NCBI GenBank assembly: GCA_946186175.1
Contig: CAMHMG010000091.1
Span: 1-11,414 of the forward strand
Direction: 5' to 3'
Length of the DNA: 11,414 nt
Source: an uncultured Clostridia bacterium
Lineage (GTDB): Bacteria > Bacillota > Clostridia > Lachnospirales > Lachnospiraceae
A model generated the notes under the pieces. It did no database searches. It had not been told where the DNA came from and saw nothing but the letters and a program-made list of their open reading frames with translations. Positions 1-5,726 of the stretch are shown piece by piece. The translations under genes were made by a program, and so were the position numbers. The stretch's first letter is position 1, and each line of letters opens with the position of its first letter.

Positions 1-159
1 ATTCATAGAGCGCAATACGATGCCAGACAGTTTGTTGCTGTAACTGGAGATTATGTTAAAAATTCACCACTGGAAGCTCCGCAAGACGTGGATGGCGAAT
101 GGTTTAAAAAGGTTCGTTCGCTGTTTTATCATTATCAGATTTATCTGAAGATACACTAA
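1..159 (+). pseudogene. C-terminal fragment of an unrecognised protein, open at the window edge
   Basis: Frame 1 is open from the first base to a TAA at 157-159, giving 52 codons without a start inside the window. The peptide contains QYDARQFVAVTGDYVKN and then DVDGEWFKKVRS. I do not recognise the family. The first 120 bases have about 43% GC by hand count, against about 26% in the next 120, and the HTH reading frame of the following pseudogene becomes readable at about base 118. The last dozen codons (LFYHYQIYLKIH) are therefore probably an out-of-frame read-through of the neighbouring repressor sequence rather than the natural C-terminus. I infer a recombination joint that cut this gene. 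It could also be a complete C-terminus whose gene simply ends here. Confidence 0.4.
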
Positions 160-706
160 GATCAATAATATATGGGAAATCTAAAGATATAAAGTTATCA
201 TCATTATTAAAAATCTCAGATGTACTACACTGTTCTATCGATGAATTGATCAATCACAAAGCATACACTAATGAAACACAACGAATACTTGACAGAATAC
301 TTAAGCTTCCACAAAGCTCTATTAATAATATTTTGGTGATCACAACATTAGAAGAAAAAAGACTACTTAATAAATCAATTTACGGGAAATGGATATCACT
401 AACTATCCTGATAATCTTATCAATGATACTTCTTTTGGATTAAAGATTATGACAGATAATTATGAACCCATTTATCATAAAAATGATATTTTACTGCTTT
501 CAACTAACAATAAGCCAAAACCATCTGATATAGTTCTATACATTAACAATTCCGGAAAAATCTTTATTAGAAGATTAACCAATTTAGGCTTAGAACCTAT
601 AGATGACTTTGGTGAGATAATACCTATAAAGGAATCAAGGAATTACACGCCTTTAGGCATTGTATTAAAAACAGTAAAATTATTCGATGTAGAACAATAC
701 AGATAA
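118..706 (+). pseudogene. Broken XRE/S24-type repressor (5'-truncated and frameshifted)
   Basis: Two reading frames together spell a Cro/CI-type repressor. Frame 3, readable from about 118 to a TGA or TAA-type stop at 443, holds the second half of a helix-turn-helix (LSEDTLRSIIYGK, then LSSLLKISDVLHCSIDELI) but has no start codon or helix 1 before it. Frame 2, open from 374 to the TAA at 704-706, carries an S24/LexA-like fold (FGLKIMTDNYEP, YHKNDILLL, then GKIFIRRL). The join needs a -1 shift between about 374 and 443. The ATG at 389 has no convincing ribosome binding site. In S24 peptidases the catalytic serine lies in a GDSMEP-like motif and the lysine before RL; here the positions read Asn and Arg, so even an intact form would not self-cleave. 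Such repressors belong to prophages and integrative elements, so this is most likely a decayed immunity or regulator gene. The missing 5' end and the frameshift make function unlikely. Confidence 0.7.
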
Positions 707-707
707 G

Positions 708-1316
708 CTATTTGTTAGAATTCTCTGCTAATACGTTTTTGTTATGCAGTAAGTAATCCATCAATGAAACTATTGTCAATATAAGCGCTATATAGACCAA
801 CACGTTTTCAAAAGCATGAATATAATCTTCTGCTTCAACAAAAACCGAGCCAAGATCTGCTATCATGATGCATAACATAACCATCTGCTCAGCAGTCTTG
901 ATCTTTCCCCATATACCTGCAGCAATTACAATACCATTGTCCGCAGCAACAAGTCTGAAACCGCTTATTATAAATTCTCTGGCAATTATTATTATAACAA
1001 TCCAACAGGGAATTCTCCCAAGTTCAATAAAAGCTATCATTGCAGAAGAAACAAGAAGCTTATCCGCAAGCGGATCCATAAATTTACCAAAATTAGTAAC
1101 AAGATTATATTTTCTTGCAATCTTTCCGTCAAGCATATCAGTTAATGAGGCTACAGCAAAAATGAGAAGAGCTATCCAATTACCATAAGGAATAAAGCCT
1201 CCATAATCCTCATCACACAACAATGCAACAAGAAAAAATGGTATAAGTATCGTTCTAAGAATTGTTAGCTTGTTGGGCGTATTCATTACTTTATTTGATT
1301 CTTTGATTTCACTCAT
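708..1316 (-). CDS. pgsA: CDP-diacylglycerol-glycerol-3-phosphate 3-phosphatidyltransferase
   Basis: PgsA transfers the phosphatidyl group from CDP-diacylglycerol to glycerol 3-phosphate, giving phosphatidylglycerol phosphate, the committed step to phosphatidylglycerol and cardiolipin in the inner membrane. The 202-residue protein carries the full CDP-alcohol phosphatidyltransferase signature: D60, D63-G64, A67-R68, G77, D81 and D85 with the exact family spacing. Hydrophobic segments at about residues 18-34, 46-60, 88-115 and 165-185 fit a multi-pass membrane enzyme. The ATG at 1316 is preceded by GAAGGGA about 10 nt away; a second ATG at residue 11 is possible. The gene lies 79 nt after rimO and has its own candidate promoter, so it may be transcribed both with rimO and alone. 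Its stop codon is one base from the stop of the converging repressor remnant. Length and motif make the assignment secure. Confidence 0.95.
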   Translation of the reverse strand: MSEIKESNKVMNTPNKLTILRTILIPFFLVALLCDEDYGGFIPYGNWIALLIFAVASLTDMLDGKIARKYNLVTNFGKFMDPLADKLLVSSAMIAFIELGRIPCWIVIIIIAREFIISGFRLVAADNGIVIAAGIWGKIKTAEQMVMLCIMIADLGSVFVEAEDYIHAFENVLVYIALILTIVSLMDYLLHNKNVLAENSNK

Positions 1317-1341
1317 AATTATTATTTCCCTTCATAATTTA

Positions 1342-1350
1342 ATTATACCA
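1342..1350 (-). promoter_or_regulatory. Candidate extended -10 promoter of pgsA
   Basis: On the minus strand the sequence reads TGGTATAAT, a perfect TATAAT box with the TG of an extended -10 element. No good -35 hexamer lies 16-18 nt upstream, which is tolerable for extended -10 promoters. Transcription would start near 1335, leaving a leader of about 20 nt that still contains the GAAGGGA ribosome binding site at 1327-1333. Assigned from sequence only. Confidence 0.4.
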
Positions 1351-1383
1351 GGTAATTATTAAACTCTGCTCATGCGTTACCTG
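1349..1383. repeat. 7-bp inverted repeat between rimO and pgsA
   Basis: CAGGTAA at 1349-1355 is mirrored perfectly by TTACCTG at 1377-1383, with a 21-nt spacer. The arm nearer pgsA overlaps the extended -10 element. It could be a weak RNA hairpin or an operator, or it may be chance in AT-rich DNA. No U-run follows, so it is not a standard terminator. Confidence 0.3.
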
Positions 1384-1395
1384 CAATTATCTATA

Positions 1396-2724
1396 TCATT
1401 TAATAATCTCTGCAATTAGATCATACTCATTACAGTCTGTTATCTTAACACTTATATAATCACCTGACAAGAGTTCTTCATCTGATTTCACAAAAACCAT
1501 CCCATCAATATCCGGAGCATCCATATATGAACGGCACGCATACATTTCATCTTCGTATATATACCCATCTACCACGACCTCTAATGTACGCCCCACCTGA
1601 CGTTTGTTGACATCATAAGATATCTCCTGCTGAAGCTCCATTATCTCATCACGGTACTGCTCCTTAATCTCCTCCGGAATCTGATCAGGCATCTTTGCTG
1701 CAGGAGTTCCTTCCTCGGCTGAATATGTAAATACACCAAGTCTTCCAAACTCTATCTCGTCAACAAACTCCATAAGTGCCTTGTGGTCTTTTTCTGTTTC
1801 GCCCGGAAATCCTGTAATAAGCGTGGTCCTAAGGATAATATCCGGGATCACCTCACGTATTTTTCTGATACGCTCTGTTATCTCTTCTTTTGTAGTTTTT
1901 CGTCCCATACGGGAAAGAACTGAATTCTCACTGTGTTGGAGAGGCATATCTATGTAATGACAAACCTTAGGATTGACTCTTATCTCTTCAATAAGCTCAT
2001 CAGTTATCTCTTCCGGATAACAATACAATAATCTAATCCATTGTAAATCCTCTATCTCAGACAGTTTGCGAATAAGTTTATGAAGACATTTCTCACCATA
2101 CAGGTCAATACCATACAAGGTGGTCTCCTGAGCAACAATACATAACTCCCTGATACCGTTATCCACCAGGTGTTTTGCCTGCTCTATAACTTCCTCCATC
2201 GGAACACTACGATAATCGCCCCGCACATAGGGTATAATGCAATATGTACACCTCTTGTTACAACCCTCAGCAATTTTTAAATAGCCGGTATTGGAGATTC
2301 CTGTCATACTTCTCTTGTCTTTAATAGTAGGTAAATGTGTAAGCGGTGTGAAACATTCAAAGCGCCTGCCCTCCATTACCGTATCCACTGCGTCTACAAT
2401 TGCTTCTATTGACATTGTTCCAAGCACAGCATCAACCTCAGGCAGTTCGTCAAAAACCTCCTCTTTATAACGCTGTGCAAGGCATCCAGTAACAATGATA
2501 GCTTTGAGTCTGCCTGTCTTTTTTAGCTTACCAATTTCTATAATATTTTCGATACTTTCCTCTTTGGCATCTCCAATAAAACAACAGGTGTTGATAACAC
2601 ATACATCCGCTTCGCTCTCAACATTAGTAATACCATAGCCTCTTTCCTGTAAGAGAGACAGCATAACCTCACTGTCTACAAGATTCTTGTCACAGCCAAG
2701 AGATACAAACATAATATTAATCAT
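1396..2724 (-). CDS. rimO: Ribosomal protein uS12 methylthiotransferase RimO
   Basis: RimO adds a methylthio group to the conserved aspartate of ribosomal protein S12, using two [4Fe-4S] clusters and S-adenosylmethionine. Starting at the ATG at 2724 the protein has 442 residues. The N-terminal UPF0004 domain (about 1-130) holds the three cluster cysteines in SLGCDKN, INTCC and TGCLAQ (near C11, C47 and C81). The radical SAM domain follows, with the CNKRCTYC motif at about C155, C159 and C162. The C-terminal 65 residues fit a TRAM domain. A GTG at 2742 would add six residues but has no ribosome binding site, whereas GGAG sits 5 nt before the ATG at 2724; I therefore choose 2724. The SLGCDKN opening and the overall length separate it from the tRNA-modifying relatives MiaB and MtaB. 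It lies between the lipoprotein gene and pgsA on the same strand. Confidence 0.96.
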   Translation of the reverse strand: MINIMFVSLGCDKNLVDSEVMLSLLQERGYGITNVESEADVCVINTCCFIGDAKEESIENIIEIGKLKKTGRLKAIIVTGCLAQRYKEEVFDELPEVDAVLGTMSIEAIVDAVDTVMEGRRFECFTPLTHLPTIKDKRSMTGISNTGYLKIAEGCNKRCTYCIIPYVRGDYRSVPMEEVIEQAKHLVDNGIRELCIVAQETTLYGIDLYGEKCLHKLIRKLSEIEDLQWIRLLYCYPEEITDELIEEIRVNPKVCHYIDMPLQHSENSVLSRMGRKTTKEEITERIRKIREVIPDIILRTTLITGFPGETEKDHKALMEFVDEIEFGRLGVFTYSAEEGTPAAKMPDQIPEEIKEQYRDEIMELQQEISYDVNKRQVGRTLEVVVDGYIYEDEMYACRSYMDAPDIDGMVFVKSDEELLSGDYISVKITDCNEYDLIAEIIK

Positions 2725-2729
2725 ATATT

Positions 2730-2733
2730 CTCC
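2730..2733 (-). promoter_or_regulatory. Ribosome binding site deciding the rimO start
   Basis: The minus strand reads GGAGAATATATG, placing GGAG 5 nt before the ATG at 2724. The in-frame GTG codons just upstream (2742 and 2739) have no purine-rich motif before them, so translation very likely begins at 2724. Confidence 0.75.
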
Positions 2734-2744
2734 AATCACCACTT

Positions 2745-2771
2745 AGAATCTCGCAGTGAATGCGAGATTCT
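2745..2771. repeat. Perfect 11-bp stem-loop before rimO
   Basis: AGAATCTCGCA (2745-2755) and TGCGAGATTCT (2761-2771) are exact reverse complements around a 5-nt loop. It occupies the 92-nt gap between the lipoprotein gene and rimO, 20 nt before the rimO start. There is no U-run on either strand after the stem, so it is not a classical intrinsic terminator. It may act as an RNA processing or stability signal for the downstream message, or be a copy of a dispersed palindromic repeat. Confidence 0.7.
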
Positions 2772-2816
2772 ACCTGAACAGTTACAATTACTTTTCTTTT
2801 CACTCAGCATAATTAA

Positions 2817-4250
2817 TTATTTATCATTCCACTCAACATAATTCATGTCCTTGTACATGCTGTCAGCAGAAAGTTCTTTAGCATATTCATCAATTGCAGC
2901 TTCGGCTTTATCCTTGCCGTCAAATTTAAAATCATAACTGTCTGATATTTCATCAATATAATCGACAATATCCTGAGTTATATCATCTTTCAGATAATAG
3001 TAATATGTGGAATCATTAACCTTAAGTTGTGTATATATAATATCTGAGATATCTTCTCTTCCGCTGTTAAATGCTTCATCCATCACCTTACTGATAGGCT
3101 GTACAGGATCGCCTGAACCGTTTTCATAAAAATTCCAACCTGCCGCATTATCTTCTTCCTGATATAATGTAACATATTCAAAATCAGCCGTAGGAACAAT
3201 CACATTAGAACTATGAGCACCTGCACCGTTAGATCCACCATCAAATATAACTCCATATTTATTAAATAACGGATATCGTCTGTCCCAGCCATCCACAACA
3301 AGATTAATCTCTAACTGTCCATTGTTCTCAGAGATAACGTAAAATTCAGTAAATGATGTGCCTTCAAGATCATACAAAAAGCTTAATCCATAGGCTTTTC
3401 TGTTAGGATTATCAAAACGTGTATATGAAATTTTCGGTTCTATACCATTTATAGCTTCCCATGTAGTATTGATACTGTTAAGAGTGTTAATATCAAATGA
3501 ATTACCCGCATTAAAAGTTGTATCAAACATAATATTACTATTCATAAGCTTGTCTGATATAACAGCCTCGTTATCACCTGCCAGAAATGAATCGAACAGA
3601 TCGTTATTAGATTCTTGCAATTTATCATTTGAAGATTTATCATCTGACGCATTAGAATCCGATGGCTTAGCAACCGACGTATCAGCATCTGATGATCCAA
3701 TATTTTCTCCACCTGGAAGTAAGGTGACCAGTTCTCTTACTCTTGCTTCGGTAAGTGAAGCGCCTTTCATATTCTCAACCATAGGCTGCATGGAACCACC
3801 TTCAACTTCTGCACCTGCATCAGCAATCTGCTTTTCCTTATCAGATATCCATGTATTCTCTTCCTCAGTCAGCTTATCCATTTCTTCTTTTGAAAGAGTC
3901 TGGTTAAGGACACTCCAGAGATCATTTAAGCAATTATCCCACAAAGTGTAGAGATCACCGGTCTTTAAATTATAATCCGTCTGTGACAGATCATCATTGT
4001 CAATTGAATTCTTAAGTTCCTCTGACTGCTTTTCAATATCTGCAAACTCAGCAAGAAAATCTGCTGCCAGTTTTTTGGCTACATCCTCGTCACCATCAGC
4101 ATCGCCATCACTTTCATCTTGAGAAACTTCTGTCTGTTGTTCATCATCAGACGCGCCTGTAGAACTCTCTTTCTTTCCGCATCCGGCACAGGCAAGCAAG
4201 GATGCTGCAAGTAATGAAATTGTTATATATTTTTTGATTTTGTTATACAT
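2817..4250 (-). CDS. Putative lipoprotein with LprI/DUF1311-like domain
   Basis: The 477-residue product begins MYNKIKKY, has a hydrophobic stretch to about residue 20, and then a lipobox ending at Cys21 (SLLAC), with Cys24 a less likely alternative; it should be exported and lipid-anchored on the outer face of the membrane. An acidic, low-complexity linker (Asp/Glu/Ser/Gln, about 25-58) follows. Residues of about 90-176 resemble the DUF1311/LprI N-terminal domain, with the usual LW...LN...L pattern, a central TWI and a closing T.AR.REL; the mycobacterial LprI relative inhibits lysozyme, but this role is not shown here. A Ser/Asp-rich linker leads to a C-terminal region of about 260 residues that I do not recognise. 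An upstream in-frame ATG at 4337 lies inside the fold-back element and lacks a ribosome binding site; AGGA about 6 nt before 4250 supports the chosen start. Function unknown. Confidence 0.8.
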   Translation of the reverse strand: MYNKIKKYITISLLAASLLACAGCGKKESSTGASDDEQQTEVSQDESDGDADGDEDVAKKLAADFLAEFADIEKQSEELKNSIDNDDLSQTDYNLKTGDLYTLWDNCLNDLWSVLNQTLSKEEMDKLTEEENTWISDKEKQIADAGAEVEGGSMQPMVENMKGASLTEARVRELVTLLPGGENIGSSDADTSVAKPSDSNASDDKSSNDKLQESNNDLFDSFLAGDNEAVISDKLMNSNIMFDTTFNAGNSFDINTLNSINTTWEAINGIEPKISYTRFDNPNRKAYGLSFLYDLEGTSFTEFYVISENNGQLEINLVVDGWDRRYPLFNKYGVIFDGGSNGAGAHSSNVIVPTADFEYVTLYQEEDNAAGWNFYENGSGDPVQPISKVMDEAFNSGREDISDIIYTQLKVNDSTYYYYLKDDITQDIVDYIDEISDSYDFKFDGKDKAEAAIDEYAKELSADSMYKDMNYVEWNDK

Positions 4251-4279
4251 ATTAAGTCCTTTTCCTTTTTTATTTATAA

Positions 4280-4405
4280 ATATAATATTGATTCTAATAA
4301 CAGACCCTTTACGACCGTCGGTACTTAATGAATGCAAAGCATGAACTTAGTACCGCTACGCGAGTAACGGAGTGAAAACGTGTCTGTTTTAGAACAATAT
4401 TATAT
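4280..4405. repeat. 126-bp fold-back element with terminal inverted repeats (MITE-like)
   Basis: The left arm 4280-4305 and the right arm 4382-4405 are reverse complements over 24 pairs, broken only by two single-base bulges (A4291 and T4298). The inside continues to fold: CCGT (4315-4318) with ACGG (4367-4370), CGGTACT (4319-4325) with AGTACCG (4349-4355), and ATGC (4332-4335) with GCAT (4339-4342) around AAA. The right end lies 4 nt after the folD stop codon. It codes for nothing I can support. Its shape matches a miniature inverted-repeat element or a dispersed intergenic palindrome; I see no clear target-site duplication. Transcribed from folD, it would make a long hairpin that could block read-through or stabilise the folD mRNA end, but no U-run follows. 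Confidence 0.7.
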
Positions 4406-4409
4406 GTAA

Positions 4410-5255
4410 TTATTCAAACATCGTTGCTGCCTCAACGCAGTTATTCATAAGCATGGCAATAGTCATTGGACCTACTCCACCCGGAACAGGTGTTATTGCT
4501 GATGCAACAGGCTCAACACTATCAAAATCCACATCACCACAAAGTTTGTTATTCTCGTTTCTGTGTATACCTACATCAATAACCACTGCACCTTCCTTAA
4601 CATAAGATGCATCAATCATCTTAGGTTTTCCAATTGCAACCACAAGAATATCTGCGCGCTTACATACTTCTTTCAGATTCTTAGTTCTTGAATGGGTAAC
4701 TGTAACAGTACCGTTTTCTCTAAGAAGGAGGAGCGCCATAGGCTTACCTACTATATTACTTCTACCGATAACTACACATTCTTTTCCTTCTATCTCTACA
4801 TTACTTCTCTTGAGAAGCTGGATGATCCCCGCAGGGGTACATGATACAAATCCCGGCTGACCAATAGAAAGCGCACCAACACTCTGGGGATGGAAACCGT
4901 CAACATCCTTTTTAGGACTGATCGCTTTGATAACAGTATCCTCATCAATATGCTTTGGAACCGGAAGCTGAACTAATATTCCATGAATCTTATCATCATT
5001 GTTGAGACGCTCAATAAGTTCAATAAGTTCTTCCTGTGTTGTCTCTTCAGGAAGCTCATAACTTTCAGAGCGTATTCCGATATACTCACAGGCTTTCTTC
5101 TTGTTACCTACATATACAATTGAAGCAGGGTCGTTTCCAACCTGTATAACAGCCATGCCAATTTCCTTTCCTTCAGCTTTAAGGGCTGCTACCTTTTCCT
5201 TTAATTCATCTTTGATCTCTTTGCTTATTTTCTTACCGTCAATTAAAGTTGCCAT
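4410..5255 (-). CDS. folD: Bifunctional methylene-THF dehydrogenase / methenyl-THF cyclohydrolase
   Basis: FolD interconverts 5,10-methylene-, 5,10-methenyl- and 10-formyl-tetrahydrofolate in the cytoplasm, usually with NADP(H). The 281-residue product has the family's normal length. Visible catalytic features are Y48 with K52 in the YVGNKKKAC stretch, Q96 in VQLPVP, D118 in KDVDGFHP, the Rossmann segment GRSNIVGKPMA at about 164-174, and PGGVGPMT at 258-265. AGGAGG lies 6 nt before the ATG at 5255. The stop codon of the preceding zinc-finger gene is 14 nt upstream, close to this ribosome binding site, so translation of the two may be coupled. With fhs two genes upstream on the same strand it forms a formate-to-methylene-THF module. 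The fold-back element begins just past its stop codon. Confidence 0.97.
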   Translation of the reverse strand: MATLIDGKKISKEIKDELKEKVAALKAEGKEIGMAVIQVGNDPASIVYVGNKKKACEYIGIRSESYELPEETTQEELIELIERLNNDDKIHGILVQLPVPKHIDEDTVIKAISPKKDVDGFHPQSVGALSIGQPGFVSCTPAGIIQLLKRSNVEIEGKECVVIGRSNIVGKPMALLLLRENGTVTVTHSRTKNLKEVCKRADILVVAIGKPKMIDASYVKEGAVVIDVGIHRNENNKLCGDVDFDSVEPVASAITPVPGGVGPMTIAMLMNNCVEAATMFE

Positions 5256-5269
5256 TGTTATCCTCCTCT

Positions 5270-5500
5270 TTAAGCTGCACTGCTATAATCCATAATAAAA
5301 GTTTTACTTGCAATACTTTCAACCTTGTCAAGTATTTCATCTATTTTTTCAAGCACAGAAGCCGAATACACAACCTCACCACACTGTTCACATTTTTTAC
5401 AAGGAACATTTTCAATAATAATATAACAATTCTTTAACTGAGCAAAATATGTTGTTTTATCATCATTCATTGTATCAGATTTACACAACAAACATTTCAT
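5270..5500 (-). CDS. YgiT/MqsA-type zinc-finger protein (putative antitoxin half)
   Basis: The 76-residue protein starts MKCLLCKSD and has two cysteine pairs, C3-C6 and C37-C40 (with C34 also nearby), followed by GE in the CEQCGE motif. This is the zinc-binding N-terminal module seen in YgiT-type proteins and in the MqsA antitoxin. Residues of about 45-66 form a helix-rich tail (VLEKIDEILDKVES); the DNA-binding HTH domain of full MqsA is absent. The start at 5500 is preceded by AAGGAG 8 nt away, which lies in the last codons of the DUF4258 gene; an ATG at 5521 would overlap that gene and is less likely. Genes of this kind commonly follow a small DUF4258 or RelE-fold toxin gene, as here. I infer an antitoxin or zinc-binding partner role. 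Whether it is still functional with a shortened partner is unknown. Confidence 0.85.
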   Translation of the reverse strand: MKCLLCKSDTMNDDKTTYFAQLKNCYIIIENVPCKKCEQCGEVVYSASVLEKIDEILDKVESIASKTFIMDYSSAA

Positions 5501-5505
5501 ATTTA

Positions 5506-5700
5506 TTACTCCTTTCTGCATTTAAAATCTTTATCCCATTTATTATTATCAGGATAATATGCTGTTATTATTCGACTAGAACAACCTTCATCACTCATAA
5601 CAACATGGATAGGTTTATTCATAATACTTTTTCCAAGAACAAGACAACTTGGAAATGGATAATCATCAGGATATTGTTTTAAATCTTCTATATCAATCAA
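5506..5700 (-). CDS. Short DUF4258-family protein (putative RelE-fold toxin, N-terminus missing)
   Basis: The 64-residue product keeps the C-terminal half of DUF4258: YPDDYPFPSCLVLG at about 10-23, then KPIHVV (29-34), IITAYYPD (44-51) and a terminal W-K-D-F-K-R pattern. DUF4258 proteins are usually about 90-100 residues, with an extra N-terminal helix-rich part containing H-x-x-x-R-type residues; that part is not present, and there is no room for it because the fhs stop codon lies 26 nt upstream and an in-frame TAA is at 5716-5718. The start is a TTG at 5700 with GGAGG 8 nt before it. DUF4258 is related to the RelE/MqsR-like mRNA-interferase fold, so a toxin origin is plausible, but loss of the N-terminal half may make it inactive. 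Its stop is 5 nt before the zinc-finger gene. Confidence 0.75.
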   Translation of the reverse strand: MIDIEDLKQYPDDYPFPSCLVLGKSIMNKPIHVVMSDEGCSSRIITAYYPDNNKWDKDFKCRKE

Positions 5701-5708
5701 ATAACAAA

Positions 5709-5713
5709 CCTCC
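5709..5713 (-). promoter_or_regulatory. Ribosome binding site supporting the TTG start of the DUF4258 gene
   Basis: On the minus strand GGAGG is followed by an 8-nt spacer and TTG at 5700. No ATG or GTG lies in frame between the upstream stop (5716-5718) and residue 27. This site is the main reason to regard the short gene as translated rather than as a dead remnant. Confidence 0.65.
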
Positions 5714-5726
5714 GATTATTTTTATA

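Noticed and set aside
374..443. Programmed -1 frameshift joining the HTH and S24-like frames
   Set aside because: No slippery heptamer in the right phase was found (the GGGAAAT run is in the wrong frame), and the gene is also 5'-truncated, so decay is the simpler explanation.
2745..2771. Intrinsic terminator before rimO
   Set aside because: The stem is strong but no U-run follows on either strand.
4251..4337. N-terminal extension of the lipoprotein from an ATG at 4337
   Set aside because: It begins inside the fold-back element, has no ribosome binding site, and would bury the signal peptide; the ATG at 4250 has AGGA at good distance.
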